Shown piece by piece: positions 11,534 to 23,159 of a stretch of 64,000 nt of DNA (the first letter of the stretch is position 1; every line of letters begins with the position of its first letter). The DNA comes from Tritrichomonas foetus. Taxonomy: Eukaryota; Parabasalia; Tritrichomonadida; Tritrichomonadidae. The position numbers were made by a program, and so were the translations under genes. The DNA is taken from assembly GCA_001839685.1 (NCBI GenBank), contig MLAK01000647.1, positions 1 through 64,000 of the forward strand, written 5' to 3'. The notes under the pieces were generated by a model that saw nothing but the letters and a program-made list of their open reading frames with translations, had not been told where the DNA came from and made no database searches.

Positions 11534-11559
11534 TAGTGACATCACATTACCGGACACCC
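11534..11559 (-). repeat. Right mariner terminal inverted repeat
   Basis: On the minus strand it reads GGGTGTCCGG, TAAT, GTGATGTCACTA, pairing with 10274-10299. Confidence 0.95.
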
Positions 11560-11561
11560 TA

Positions 11562-14500
11562 TAATATAATGAATACGTTTATCTTTTCCAATTAAAACAA
11601 TTACTTCTGATGAGAAATCAGGAACACTGTTAATTACTATTCGTGATGTTGATCGACCTTTATCATCTGCATAGAATTGACCTGCTAATAAATTAGACAA
11701 CTCTTGAGATTGGGTAACAACAGACGAATCGATAAATGATAATGTTGATAATACAAAACGAGTAGTTAAACGAACTTGGTTCAACATATTAATAATAATT
11801 ACAATCAGGATGATTTCTATTGCAATTAAAACAAGTGGATATAGAACTATACTCATTATTGACTTATTAATGTATGTTTCCATTACTCTTTTATATGGAG
11901 GAGCATATCTTTTATCATAAACATCGTCAATATGTTGCTCAATAAGATGATTTAGAATTAATACTTCATCAGCAGAATTTTTGGAATCATTAACCATGTA
12001 AGAAATAATGGTTTCATCAATTAGCTGATAAAGTGTGTTCAAAAAGATCATATCTGGAAGATTTTTCATATATTGATGGAATGATAAATTGTCCTCAAGT
12101 AAATTTCCAACTTCAAAGATATATCGAACAATAGTTGGGTTAGTTGCACTCATCATTCCATAATTAGCGCCATCTGCTGAGCCAATAACGAATTCATCTA
12201 TAGCTGTTTGGAGAGGTTTTCTCATGTCATTTATCTTGTTGAATAATTCAGTAGAATTTAATGACACAATATTAACATTATTTAATGATGCTTTATAGAG
12301 ATTCACTAAAGATTGTGTATAAGTAACTTGAACTTCAGCTTGGCGTAATAAAATGTATATCATAGGAACACCTGTTAAAGACTTGGTGTAACTATCGGAA
12401 GTAAAGAAAACAAGAATTGATGATACAATCATGGCAACTTGTAAGAGTCCATATAAAATAGCAATTGTATTAGTTGGAAGACCACCTTGGCTATCTCTAC
12501 TGATTGCCATGGTCATAAATTCTGAGTTATAAAGTCTTTCTTCATCAGATACTTTAACATTTGCACTAGATGCTGAAAAATTGGCAACTGTTTGATGAAT
12601 AGATGATTTCGGAAGCTTAGCAAGTGCTTTAATAGCAATGTCCCACTTCTTCTTTAATTGGTTAAGCAAAGGATAAAAGAATAATGAAACTAGAAATAGT
12701 AAAATATCAAAAACTATTACCACATTCCTAGATATTTTCAGAGATTTTGCAATAGAATCAACGGAATTCTGGAAGAGTGATCTCGCATATGCAAATAAGA
12801 AATCAGAAATACTAATAATGTTATCCATTGTAAATTGATACCATGCTTGATCTGAATAATTTGTTCGATTTTCAGGATGATATCCAAATAATTGAGCAGA
12901 TGTATAACTTAAAGCATCAGGAATTGATACAGCTACTGGTTCAGTTGCACCAGTGTAATAGACGTCAATAGTTGTCGTGAAAAATGATTCTGCTACTGTT
13001 TTTGTATTATCATAATATCGACCAATATCTCGAATTAACATATCGATATAGCGGGAGAAATTTTCCGCTAATACATGTAAAACTTCACTTGCTATGTATT
13101 GCGGTTCATTTCCAGGCTTTAATATTTCCCATTCTTTTTCAATTGAAGGAAACATCGAAGGAAGTGCAATTCGTCCGATTTCGAGTCCAAGTAAGAAATG
13201 AACTCGCCCTGCAATGTAAGAAATACCTGTTGAATCTTCAATCATTGCCCAGAAGTGTTGGATTGAAGAAATGGCCATCATATATGGAATTCCTGGCATG
13301 AAAGGATAGACAACGCCAAAGATAAGGAAAATTATTATCGTAAACATTATGATATTCGTAACAAATGGAATTTTTGTTTTAAGTCCCATCACTCGAATAT
13401 TTTCTGTCAAGGATTTTTGTTCATCAGGAATTATTGAATCTTCATTGACAGATCCAATGGAAGATGCTGAACGTGCAGATACAGAAGATCGGCTTGCGAT
13501 GGAGCCACCGAAAAATGGTCGATTTACATTATCTTCAAGTCCACGAAGTTCTAATGGCAAATTCGGGAAAGTTTGAATACCACGAATATGGCAACGATCA
13601 CAGATTTGTTCACTTTTTCGCATAGCTTGTGCACGATTCGACCAATACTCAGCTTCTGTTTGATTATTATCAAGTGCTTCTAAATTCTTTGCGAAATGTG
13701 AGCAAAGTATCCAATTGTTTGGGAATAAAGAAAGTTGATGCAAATACTGTGATTTTAATTCATCACGTTGTATAATTAATTGTTTAGAAATGTCATAAGC
13801 AGCAATTGAACTTCCCTCTGAAATAGCTGACCAATATGAAATATAAATTGATCTAATTAAACGACTATACTCATCAAATTGCTTCAATTTCCGTTTAAGA
13901 GGTGATGACATGTGTTTGTTTCGACTTTGTAATAAAGTTGTTGCAATTAATCTTATTGTTTTCAAATTTGCACTACTTCGAAAACGAGATTTCATTTCTT
14001 CTAGAGCGGTCATTAAAGCGAGATTTTCTTCAGGATAAATTGCAACAAACCGTAAATAATGTTCCCATAAAATTTTTGAATTCGGGAAAAGTTGAGCGCC
14101 TTCACGAAATGGACTAAGTGATGCTATATAAGGATGTCCAACACTAATACCAATCCTAATAGATCCTATTAATGATGGTAATGTTTTATAATAGAGAGGG
14201 AATTCATCAGGATTGTCAAGAAGATTATCAAGTTTATTGATGGTTTTTCGAATAACGTAACCCGAAACAAGAAACTCAATAAGAACAGTTGCAATAAATA
14301 TAACAATTGAAAACAAAAATACAACATCCTGATCTACCACTCCAGTCGCTTGAATAATTGCAATAATTAATCCACCTGATAAAATACCACGTATGATTGA
14401 ATTATATTGCATTTTAACAAATAAATAATTTATTCGAAAATAAACATATGTCGCAGTCATAAAAACTAAATAAATAACTCTCATATAAATATTATATTTA

Positions 14501-15198
14501 AGTGGAACTGCTTCAGAGAAGCGAGCGAGCATGTTGATGATTCCAATGCTTACAAAAACAAAAAAATCGTCATGACCTGACCAAAAAACTGAACTTTCGG
14601 GATTATAAATAACTTCTGGAAAATAAAAAGAAAATAGAACGATCAATGTTAGAGAAATTAACAAAATAAGAACGAATATTCCAACAATAAAAGGGGTTTC
14701 AATTCCGACAAAGATCAATTGCGCGATCATCAGCCCAATTTCGGCGAGAGAATAAGAGGCAAAAATTGGAATAAGAATGTCGTTACAAAATAAAATGAGT
14801 TGCATTAAGAAATTCGACATTCGACCTTTCGACTGATAAAAAAGCGCAGCTGTCATATTCAACATCAAAACAAAGAAAAATATAACGGCGAGAACGATAT
14901 ATGAAACGAGAACCGACGAATAGCCTGAAGCAACGGCACCAAAATATGAGAAAACTGAGGCGAAATGCATAATTTGTGTGGTAATTCGGTCTTCTTTCCA
15001 GAGGTCAAGGTCTTTCGGGAAGTAATTTGGAAGTGCATATTCGTAAAAAACAAAAACGATTCGAATTAAATAAAAAAACGAGGGTAGGGTTGACTTTGTT
15101 CGGAGGTAATTGTAGGCATTACGAAAGTACTTTGAGACTTTTTTGATCATCCCTTTAGGGATGGCATCATCTTTTTCGCGTATCAGTCTACCCCTCAT
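11562..15198 (-). pseudogene. N-terminal part of a multi-membrane cyclase-like protein, truncated by mariner
   Basis: About 1212 codons of the cyclase gene remain; the frame then runs six codons into the transposon and stops at 11542. The first 330 residues contain roughly ten hydrophobic segments. A helical cytosolic-type region follows (about 350-600). Further membrane helices lie near 618-640, 829-848, 919-938 and 1118-1140, then a PAS-like start (DFSSEVIVLIGKDKRIHYI). This matches the architecture of trichomonad receptor-like cyclases: large membrane sensor region, PAS, cyclase. The catalytic part is stranded at 9359-10273. Removing the element plus one TA does not rejoin the frames: they differ by one nucleotide and an in-frame TAA appears. 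GAAAAAGTTTTAC lies 15-27 bp upstream of the ATG. Confidence 0.88.
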
Positions 15199-16470
15199 TA
15201 TTATTTCACGCTGTAAAACTTTTTCAAACGAAATATACCTATTATTTTCAATGATGTAAATTATTTTTCACTGACGTTTTTATGAGGACAAAAAAATTTC
15301 TCAGAAATGTTAACAAGAATGATTTCAGAAAAAAAAAGAGAAATCGTTATTTTTAATACGATAATATATCAAAAAGTTTAATGATATTCACGGTATACCG
15401 TTTAAAAAGTGGTTTTATATCAATTTGTTTATTCAAAATCATTCTAATGTATATGAAGAAAATGAAAAGTAATTTTGATCTAGATCTAGATCGATAATAG
15501 ATGAAATTAGGTGATTCAGAATAGAAAGAATTCGTTATATAAACTTCACAAAATTGATAGCTACTTCAAATTGATGTTTATTATATTTTTTCACAGTTTT
15601 GGAATGAGAACAAAGAACTATGATCATATTAGGGTTACATGAATCATAAACGATTATTGCTATATGTGTAGCAATTAAATAAGTTTACAACAACTCACTT
15701 GCACATCATTTTTCGGCTGTAACTCATTTTCCTATTTGATAATCAAATCGTGAATTGGAGGTGAAAAAAAAGGTCAAAAAAACTAATGGGTAAATGTGAT
15801 GTGAACTTTGCAGGTTTTTTTGATCACTTCAATTTGGAGGAGGCGCGACGAGTGAGCACGGCGGAGGGAGAGCGGCGAACTGGAACTGTGCTCACGCACC
15901 AGCACATCTTCCAATGGCCGAATGAGTAGAAGGGGCCCACAATGTCACATCACATTTACCCATTTTACTGTCAAAAATCATATCTCAAAGAAGAATAAAA
16001 GTCATATCCATTTTTCATTCAATTCCCTTCTCATGAGTTCGCTGAGTTGAAAAAATGTTTATTAAAGCATTTATTTAAATTTGGGTACTTTTTGATCGAA
16101 AAATAGATGAATATCATTCATTGATAATCATGGAATTAACTCCATTTCTAAAAATTTTTGAATTGGCTTGTTTCTTCATTAATTTAATAAATTACTGAAA
16201 AAAATTAGATGTAATACGTTTTTGATGACGATCTTTCTCACAGTATCTGTGGTTCATTACAGAAATTTTGAAGATAATTTACCATATTTCATTATATCGT
16301 CTTCAATTTGAATGATGATTTTCAAAAAAAAACCAATCATTCTCAAAATTCCAAATTTTCTATATCGTATTCACGATAAAAAAGACATCCAAATGACAAA
16401 GAGAAAAATCTGAACTCAATTGAATTGTATGAAAAAGTGATCTGTTGAAATGCAGATTGTGTAGAAATTC
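15199..16470. other. Intergenic, 1.27 kb, holding a MITE-like repeat
   Basis: No coding region is supported. A CGGTATACCG palindrome is at about 15392 and a short GATCTAGATCTAGATC run near 15478. The main feature is the palindromic repeat at 15786-15963. A GAAAAAGTGA box at 16431-16440 precedes the NAP1 start. Confidence 0.6.
15786..15963. mobile_element. MITE-like palindromic element, copy 1 (178 bp)
   Basis: The element begins ATGGGTAAATGTGATGTGA and ends with its inverse, TCACATCACATTTACCCAT. A second copy lies at 36298-36448. The interior is far more GC-rich than its surroundings and includes GTGAGCAC paired with GTGCTCAC. It encodes no protein. This copy has about 27 bp in the middle that the other lacks. 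Sequence similarity between the copies continues into the flanks (TTTTACxGTxAAAAA on the right, AAGGTCAAAAA on the left), so the true element may be larger, and I could not define a target-site duplication. Confidence 0.8.
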
Positions 16471-19400
16471 ATGGATGCTCAATTTGATGCAACAGAAGTA
16501 ATTTTTTCTCATATCGACTTAGTATTTTCGAATATCGATCAAATTCGATCCCTTCTCTTCAAAGGATCAAACCTAGAAACCACTTTATCAGGCAAAACAA
16601 TTAATGAAGTTATTGATTTTTTGAAAGACGCCGAAAAATCGAAATCAACACCGAAGCCAAATTCAACCGTTAGAAAAGTTCTTGCCGAGCAAGAGGTCAA
16701 AATTCGAACAGTTACCGAACTTTCGGATTATGTCATCGGATGGGCAATTAAAGCCCGTCGAATTTTGATGGAACTGTGCCAAAATTCAGTCGAGCTTGAT
16801 ATTCGATGGAACTATTTATTTACAATTCGATTCTGTCAAATATTTGTTGCACTTTGTAAAGTGATATTATTTTTCAATTATTTTTCAATCGCTAAAATTG
16901 TCATTCAGCTTGGGAATTACATTGAACATCGACCAAATTTATCAAATGATCTTTCAAGAACAGTGGAAATTGCATATAATTGCGCTATGGATCCATTCAG
17001 ATTATTAGCCACAAAACAGGACGCAATTCAACTGCAACTTGGACAAATGATTTCACAAATTGGTCACTTTTTAATTCAAGTTTTAGGTCCATGGCCGCTT
17101 CTCGATTGGCAAGATTTCGTGATATTTAATCGTCCGCCTAAACAACAAAATGATTCATCATTACCAAACATGGAACATGCATGTCTAGCAAATTTACAAG
17201 TACTTACAGAAACTACTTATTTCTTTTCGTTAGCTTATCCATCATTTATTTCAAAGCACCCTCAATTCAAAGCACTTATGAATGAACTTTTGAGTGAATG
17301 CGCAAGCATATCATTATCAAAAACCGTTTGGATGCCTTTTGAAGATATTTTAGCTGCATATAGAAAAGGGAAAGATCCAGAGCGAATTCCAATTGATCCT
17401 GAAGTAGTCAAACAGCATATGGACATCAAATTCAAATTATCGCATGCACAACGCTTAGCTCATTTAAATGTATTGTTAAAAGACATCTTGCATATGGTTG
17501 AATTTGAAGCAGCCTATTTACCAATGTTGACTCATGATGTTGTTTCTTTATCAGGCTATGCATATTATGAACTTTGTGTCATGCTGAATCATGGCAAGCC
17601 CTGTGAGCAAGTTGCAGAGATGATTGATATATTGGTTAGAATTGCGCGAATTTACATTAAATACAATCAATCAATTTCTCGCTTCTTTGTATTCAATCTT
17701 GGCTCTGTTGACACTAATTATCTTGCACAACTACATCAACAATTTTCAGGCGATCGTTTTGAATGGCAAACTCAACTCACTTCTTATGTTGGAAATTTGT
17801 TGTATGATCTACAAAATGGTGTAGATCTTGATGAATTCGATTGTGGAACACGTTATGACTTTACACCATTTATTTACACTCAAGGAAGAATTCTCCATTT
17901 TTACAATTATTTGAAAATTGACAATCATATCACATATTTACAGCCAATGTTTGAGCAAATGGAAAACATTCGATTTCATATGACATTTGCACAAAATCCA
18001 GTCGATGCATTCCTCTCATATTGTCCAGTTCATACCTTATGGCGGTTTATTTCATCACTAAGCGAATATGTGAAACAAGCTCCAGGTGGAACCCACTTTT
18101 TAGCATCAATTATTAATCTTTATGCTTTATTTAATTTGGATTACATTTCAATGTCAACTTTGAAATTTGATGTCGATAACCTTTCAAAGAACCTTTCAAT
18201 GATTCGAGCTGATCTAATCAACTTTTTCTATCGCTTAATGAATAACTACCTTAGTTCTGAATCATCAATGATGCAAATAGTTCAACAGAATAGGTTTGAT
18301 AAAATATTTAATCCGAAAGACTTCATTCTTCATTCTGAATTCAAAATAAGTGATTATGAAGATGCAGCCAAATTCAGTGAGCCTCTTTGGCAAATGAAAG
18401 ACTTATTACTTAAACTACCAAATAAAATTAATTTCAATGATACTGATTTTGAAATATGTCCTTATATAGCTAAAAACATTACCGAAAAAATGGGAAACAT
18501 CTTATTCAAGAAAATTATTCCAGATGCCTTCAAACTTGATGCAAAATTTGCAGTTGCTGCACAACTTCTTTGGCCTCTTTATACAATGCTGAACGCATCA
18601 TTTACACAGAAATTGTTTGTCGCAAAATTTGATCAAGTCAATGGATATCTTCGTACTAATTATTTGGATTTAATTTCTAAATTTAAGATTGATGATGAAC
18701 CCATTAAAAAACCGCCACCATCAAAAGATTCAAAGAGGGAACAAAAAGAAGAAATTATTGAACCAACTGTCCATGTTTCGAAAATTATTGATAGTTTCCA
18801 AAATAGTCTTCGTGAATTTCTTGATACAGATTGGCGAAATGTCTTCTATTTGCCTCATTCCAAGCGTTTCAGTCAACAAGGAAATGGTCAATATATTTCA
18901 TTCCATTCATTTGAAACACTCATTTTGAATCTAGGTGCTTATGCTGGATATTACATTGATCATATTTTAGTCTTACAAGCAACACGATCTATGACAACTA
19001 TCTTTAAGATTTACAGTGGAACAATCTCCGAAATTAATGCATGGTTAGTTGATTACAGAAAAGATGGAAAATTGTGGTCAAAAGATTTAGAAAGACCCGA
19101 ATTTGCCCGTGCTGGACAAGAAATGATCAAACTTGGAGTCATTTTAATGACAAGACAGCTCGCTCGTCAAGCAATGAAGAAATCAGTCGATAAAACAATG
19201 CCTGGTTTATCTGATCTCGTGGCATCTAGTTATAAACGAATTACTGAGCCACCTTCTGAAAAAGAAGATTTACTTCTGGAAATGACAACTGATGTTCCAT
19301 TTTATCATTTCATTGAAAGTTCACTTGAACGAAATAATTTGCAGAAAACTACTGATTCTACACAATTTTTCTTTTTCTTAGCTTTACTTCTAGGTCATTC

Positions 19401-19794
19401 ACAATGGCACGATGTGCAATATCATCCAGATAATGAAATTATGACACACAACCTTCATTTATTCCCTGTTGCTCTTGATGCATTTATTAATATGTTTAGA
19501 GTATTTTCGATTTCTGCTGATTCACAAATCATTGGAGATGGAATGCAATTCTTTTTCAATGTTTTGCAACAGGTTATATTGAAGGTGAAAGATATGCCAA
19601 ATGTCGATTCAATGACAATTAACAGTTTTGTCATCCTTGTTGATTTGTTCCCACGAAATATTAAATCAATCGAATATGGAAGAACAGCTGCATCTTTCCC
19701 AAGTAATATTATTGCAGAAACCTATAGAATGATGGAAAAGAGAGTGTCTGAAGGTAGGAAAAATATTCCAAGGAACCAGAAAAAGAAAAGATAA
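16471..19794 (+). CDS. NAP1/HEM-family (NCKAP1) WAVE-complex subunit (1107 aa)
   Basis: This is a helical scaffold protein. In other eukaryotes NAP1 joins SRA1, ABI, BRK1 and SCAR/WAVE in the complex that turns on Arp2/3 for branched actin at the cell front. Length is near the human protein (about 1128 aa). Several segments track NCKAP1 in order. FDCGTRYDFTPFIYTQGRI (about 452-470) corresponds to the VFDFRGMRLDWFRLQ region, a Lys-rich loop (about 745-765) to the human KKSKKQTGKKG loop, and GVILMTRQLARQA (about 890-902) to GVILSFRSLAQEA. There is no membrane or repeat domain. The match is read by eye from scattered motifs, but order and spacing agree over the whole length. The context gives no partner gene. 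Confidence 0.82.
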   Translation: MDAQFDATEVIFSHIDLVFSNIDQIRSLLFKGSNLETTLSGKTINEVIDFLKDAEKSKSTPKPNSTVRKVLAEQEVKIRTVTELSDYVIGWAIKARRILMELCQNSVELDIRWNYLFTIRFCQIFVALCKVILFFNYFSIAKIVIQLGNYIEHRPNLSNDLSRTVEIAYNCAMDPFRLLATKQDAIQLQLGQMISQIGHFLIQVLGPWPLLDWQDFVIFNRPPKQQNDSSLPNMEHACLANLQVLTETTYFFSLAYPSFISKHPQFKALMNELLSECASISLSKTVWMPFEDILAAYRKGKDPERIPIDPEVVKQHMDIKFKLSHAQRLAHLNVLLKDILHMVEFEAAYLPMLTHDVVSLSGYAYYELCVMLNHGKPCEQVAEMIDILVRIARIYIKYNQSISRFFVFNLGSVDTNYLAQLHQQFSGDRFEWQTQLTSYVGNLLYDLQNGVDLDEFDCGTRYDFTPFIYTQGRILHFYNYLKIDNHITYLQPMFEQMENIRFHMTFAQNPVDAFLSYCPVHTLWRFISSLSEYVKQAPGGTHFLASIINLYALFNLDYISMSTLKFDVDNLSKNLSMIRADLINFFYRLMNNYLSSESSMMQIVQQNRFDKIFNPKDFILHSEFKISDYEDAAKFSEPLWQMKDLLLKLPNKINFNDTDFEICPYIAKNITEKMGNILFKKIIPDAFKLDAKFAVAAQLLWPLYTMLNASFTQKLFVAKFDQVNGYLRTNYLDLISKFKIDDEPIKKPPPSKDSKREQKEEIIEPTVHVSKIIDSFQNSLREFLDTDWRNVFYLPHSKRFSQQGNGQYISFHSFETLILNLGAYAGYYIDHILVLQATRSMTTIFKIYSGTISEINAWLVDYRKDGKLWSKDLERPEFARAGQEMIKLGVILMTRQLARQAMKKSVDKTMPGLSDLVASSYKRITEPPSEKEDLLLEMTTDVPFYHFIESSLERNNLQKTTDSTQFFFFLALLLGHSQWHDVQYHPDNEIMTHNLHLFPVALDAFINMFRVFSISADSQIIGDGMQFFFNVLQQVILKVKDMPNVDSMTINSFVILVDLFPRNIKSIEYGRTAASFPSNIIAETYRMMEKRVSEGRKNIPRNQKKKR

Positions 19795-20235
19795 GTAAAA
19801 TTTAATGACATTTTATTGCATAAATTTATGATTCATTATTTGAAAATTCATTTTTTTGATTATCTGTTATATTCATGAATAAGTATAAAATGGGAATTGA
19901 TCCAGCAATTTATACAATAGGTAGCAGATCTGTTCGATCGACAGTTTTCTTGAGGTGAAAATTGAAAGAGAATTTTTTGAGAGAGGTAAATTGAATAAAC
20001 ATATTTTGATAATCGGTCATATCATATAAATTTATTCAACGACCAAAAGATCTGAACTCCAGGTACAATTATTTGTCTTTTTATGATATATAAATCGACA
20101 TAAAAATTTCATGATTGATACTTTTTTCAATAATTTACGACAAATTCTGTAATATTTGGTCGATAGTTTTGTTAGTATTATTTTATTGTTTGTAAATCTT
20201 ATCTTATTGAATTCTCATATTTTAAAAAAAGGTAA

Positions 20236-21690
20236 TTGAATGATACAAGACAATTTCCCCTTCAATTTGCTAAAAAATTTTCTGATCAACTTTTGAGAAT
20301 TCAAGGAGATGTATACAAACCAAATAGTCTTAACGTACGAAATCACTCAAATGATCCTTATCATCAGNATTACTTAATNCCATCANTCAAAAATCAAAAN
20401 CNAAATAGCTAAAAGAATGACGAAAATTTCCCTTATCGCAAACTTCGCAAATGGTCGAATTCACAAATATTTCGAAAATGATTCTGAAGAAGCTATTGTT
20501 TCAGTTTTCGGGTGAACAGCTTTCAGTCAATTGTTAAATCTATTTTTTATAGTTGTGAGCCATATTTATTCATAGTTTTGAAATTTTGCAACAATTAAAC
20601 CAAAAAAAGAGCGATTTTGGAGAAAGCCTAAAAAAAAATTGTGAGAAGCTTTTTTTCCAAGAATCACAAAGATTATAATACTGCTTCCCATAATTCTATT
20701 TACACTTCTTCTATCGATTTTTAATTAAAAATCGCGAAAATTTTGATAGTTTTAACTCAGTGATGTTGAATTAATTCAATTTCCATTTGACAAATATGAA
20801 TGTATTGAAATCTTTTCTGTCATAAAATTTTAGTATATGAAGAAAATAGACTGGCAGTCCTCAACAGCACATTCTCAAGCAGGGATACAGATACAACGAT
20901 TGAAAGACCAAATCAAGAAAAATGGAATCCAATATGTTTTTTTCCAGACTCGATGCCAAGTGAATTTTCTGATGACTCGCCATTTAGATGGCAAAACATT
21001 CGTAATCTTCTCATTGATGCCTAAATTTTTTTTATTTATATCAAAATTATTAATATTTTTTTTATACTTCATTTTTGTATTTTGGAAAACATTATAATTT
21101 TCGATGGAGGGTCATATGATAATAAAAAGCACGATTTATGATAAGAAATAATCAAGATATTAATGCTATAAAATCACTTTTTATCTCAATAATTCTCAGA
21201 AATTTCTGTGGGGTTTATTTTTTTCTCACAATTTTTTTTTGGATTTGGTTTTCTCTGTATCTTGATTTTTAAATTATAATATTTATATATTATTAATAGG
21301 ATTACAATTAAATAATATTTAGATGACAATAATATCAACAATTATTCATTTAGATCTCTCAATAGTCTTCTACATCTAGAGCTAGTTAGTTTGTATACAT
21401 CTATTCAAGGCTACATTGAACAATAAAGCAATAGATGAAATTACAAGCAAATATGACTCTTCAGATCGAAATATTCTATATGAGATTTTCGGTCAATAGG
21501 TTTAAAAAAATTTGTGGAAAGCTTTCTGTTTTTCAGAATATTTCAAAAGCAATGTCAGTTACTCAGAAAATTAACAGATTATATGACCAATCCTTTGAAA
21601 CAAAAAGTTGTTTGAATTCATTTTTTTCCCACCAAAATCTTACTAGCATTGAAAACTTCAGAAATAGAGATTTTACAGAATAATTTCAAT
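20236..21690 (+). pseudogene. Decayed gene of unknown family
   Basis: Several protein-like pieces appear on the plus strand in changing frames. One at about 20240-20415 includes FPLQFAKKFSDQLLRIQGD. One at about 20810-21025 includes RPNQEKWNPICFFPDSMP and ends at a stop. One at about 21420-21500 includes DEITSKYDSSDRNILYEIFG. Each is broken by stops or shifts. Together they suggest a 1.4-kb gene eroded beyond function. Five ambiguous bases (20368, 20379, 20386, 20400, 20402) fall in the first piece. I do not recognise the family; a repeated trichomonad gene family is plausible. The rest of 19795-22026 shows no features. Confidence 0.35.
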
Positions 21691-22026
21691 GAAAATATTT
21701 CTAAATCGATTGGCCATTTTTTCAACATTTTTGAAATAAACTCTGATTATTTCATATCACAGCAAATTGTTGTCTTTTGAATAATATATATATCTTTCTT
21801 CTAATCTTCTTTGATTTTGGAGATAAATTTCTCATTATTCGGTCTTACTTTTTTGAGTTTTTTTTCAAATCTCATTGATACTGTTTGAAATTTTCACATT
21901 CAAATTATTTGTAATTTTTCTTATCATCATTCAAAAAGATTTTTGCTTGATTCTTTCAAAAATCACATCATCGTTAATTCAAAAAGTTTTCTATATTTTC
22001 TTTATTGAAAAGCTTAAAAATTATTC

Positions 22027-22929
22027 ATGTACGTCGAATCGTATCCCCCAACTCTGCAACGCCGAACTGTTCCATTTCCCACAGACCCCTGCCTATACAA
22101 GCTTCCACCAACAGATCAGGCAGAGTATCTCCATCTAATGTCAATCTTCGCTTATTCAGATGATCGCAACAAGCGTAACATGGGTATGTCAACATTTATC
22201 AAGCACTTATCCATGATACACGCCTTTGTCTGTCGCGGAGACGCCTTCGACTCGCTTCGTGGTTTAATCTGTGGAATCGAATTCGGCCTCAACACATTTT
22301 TAATCAATACTGGTCGACTCAAAAAGCTAATGTATCGCTCAAAAAGTTGTATGAACGGATGTTTCCAAAAGCTCGGATATAACGTTTGCCGACCAGCTCA
22401 CGATATTTCTACTCTCTTTGCCCAAATCATTCCTGGATATGCCTCTCACATGCTAACAGCCAGACAGTGGTGTGTCAGGCGTGCTTCAGAAAACTCGCAA
22501 TTATGTTTCATTCCAAATATTAAAGTTGAAATCGCCAGCACAGTCCAATCACCACCGGAATCACCATCAGCTTCACCATCGATATCACAAGAGAATCAAT
22601 ATGTTTCTGTTCCAACAATTAATCCAATTCCAATAAATATTCCAATGGCTCCTAGCTTCGCACCAGTTAATCATACTGTAAGTGCACTTGTTCCACCACG
22701 GCATACACCAAAATTAGAAAACACGAATACCAATAAATTCGAGCAGCTCTCGAATTGCGCGCCAGTTTCATCACCACTCTCAGTGGCTGATGAAGAAGCG
22801 CCGGTTGTTGTAAAGAAGGAAGTCAAACCTCAGTTTATGTTTGACATTTCCACCCTCCTCAACCATCAGGCACCTAGTCAAGACATCCATAGGATGTTCT
22901 TTGCTCCGTTGTCACCAGTACGTTGTTAA
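22027..22929 (+). CDS. Initiator-binding-domain (IBD) transcription factor, IBP39-like (300 aa)
   Basis: Trichomonads start transcription at an initiator element recognised by IBP39-type proteins with a lineage-specific winged-helix-like IBD. Residues of about 25-155 fit that domain. They include a helical segment with KRNMGMSTFIKHL, then GLICGIEFGLNTFLINTGRLKKLM, SKSCMNGCFQKLGY (family pattern K-x-S-x-N-G-x-F-Q-x-L-G-Y) and LTARQWCVRRAS (family pattern LRQWTVR). After it comes a Ser/Pro-rich linker (about 175-250) and a charged C-terminal tail with VVVKKEVKPQF, perhaps a protein-contact region comparable to the IBP39 C-domain. It is a likely nuclear DNA-binding protein. The paralogue type is not determinable, and the recollection of family motifs is mine. 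Confidence 0.75.
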   Translation: MYVESYPPTLQRRTVPFPTDPCLYKLPPTDQAEYLHLMSIFAYSDDRNKRNMGMSTFIKHLSMIHAFVCRGDAFDSLRGLICGIEFGLNTFLINTGRLKKLMYRSKSCMNGCFQKLGYNVCRPAHDISTLFAQIIPGYASHMLTARQWCVRRASENSQLCFIPNIKVEIASTVQSPPESPSASPSISQENQYVSVPTINPIPINIPMAPSFAPVNHTVSALVPPRHTPKLENTNTNKFEQLSNCAPVSSPLSVADEEAPVVVKKEVKPQFMFDISTLLNHQAPSQDIHRMFFAPLSPVRC

Positions 22930-23159
22930 ATAATAATAAAAACGATGAATTATTAGCAAATTATCAACATCTCTTTAATTTTTGTGTCTTTTGTTCTTTC
23001 TTTCCGACATTTATTAGAGTGACTCATTTCTACATTTTTGACTCACTTCCACCTTTTTGACTCATTTTATTCTCATTATTCATTAACTAATTATTTAATT
23101 ATGAAGAATCACAATCAAAAAAAAACATTATCATTTATTATAGAAATTGGTGTCATACC

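Larger units (their letters stand above)
10272..11561 (+). mobile_element. Complete mariner (Tc1/mariner) DNA transposon
   Basis: This 1286-bp element (10274-11559) is flanked by TA on each side (10272-10273 and 11560-11561), the expected target-site duplication. It has 26-bp terminal inverted repeats that match at the outer 10 bp (GGGTGTCCGG) and the inner 12 bp (GTGATGTCACTA), with a 4-bp mismatch block between. It encodes one intact D,D34D transposase on the plus strand. The layout resembles Tvmar1 of Trichomonas vaginalis, from memory. It sits antisense inside a cyclase-like gene. Intact ends, TA duplication and open transposase suggest recent insertion and possible mobility. Confidence 0.96.
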
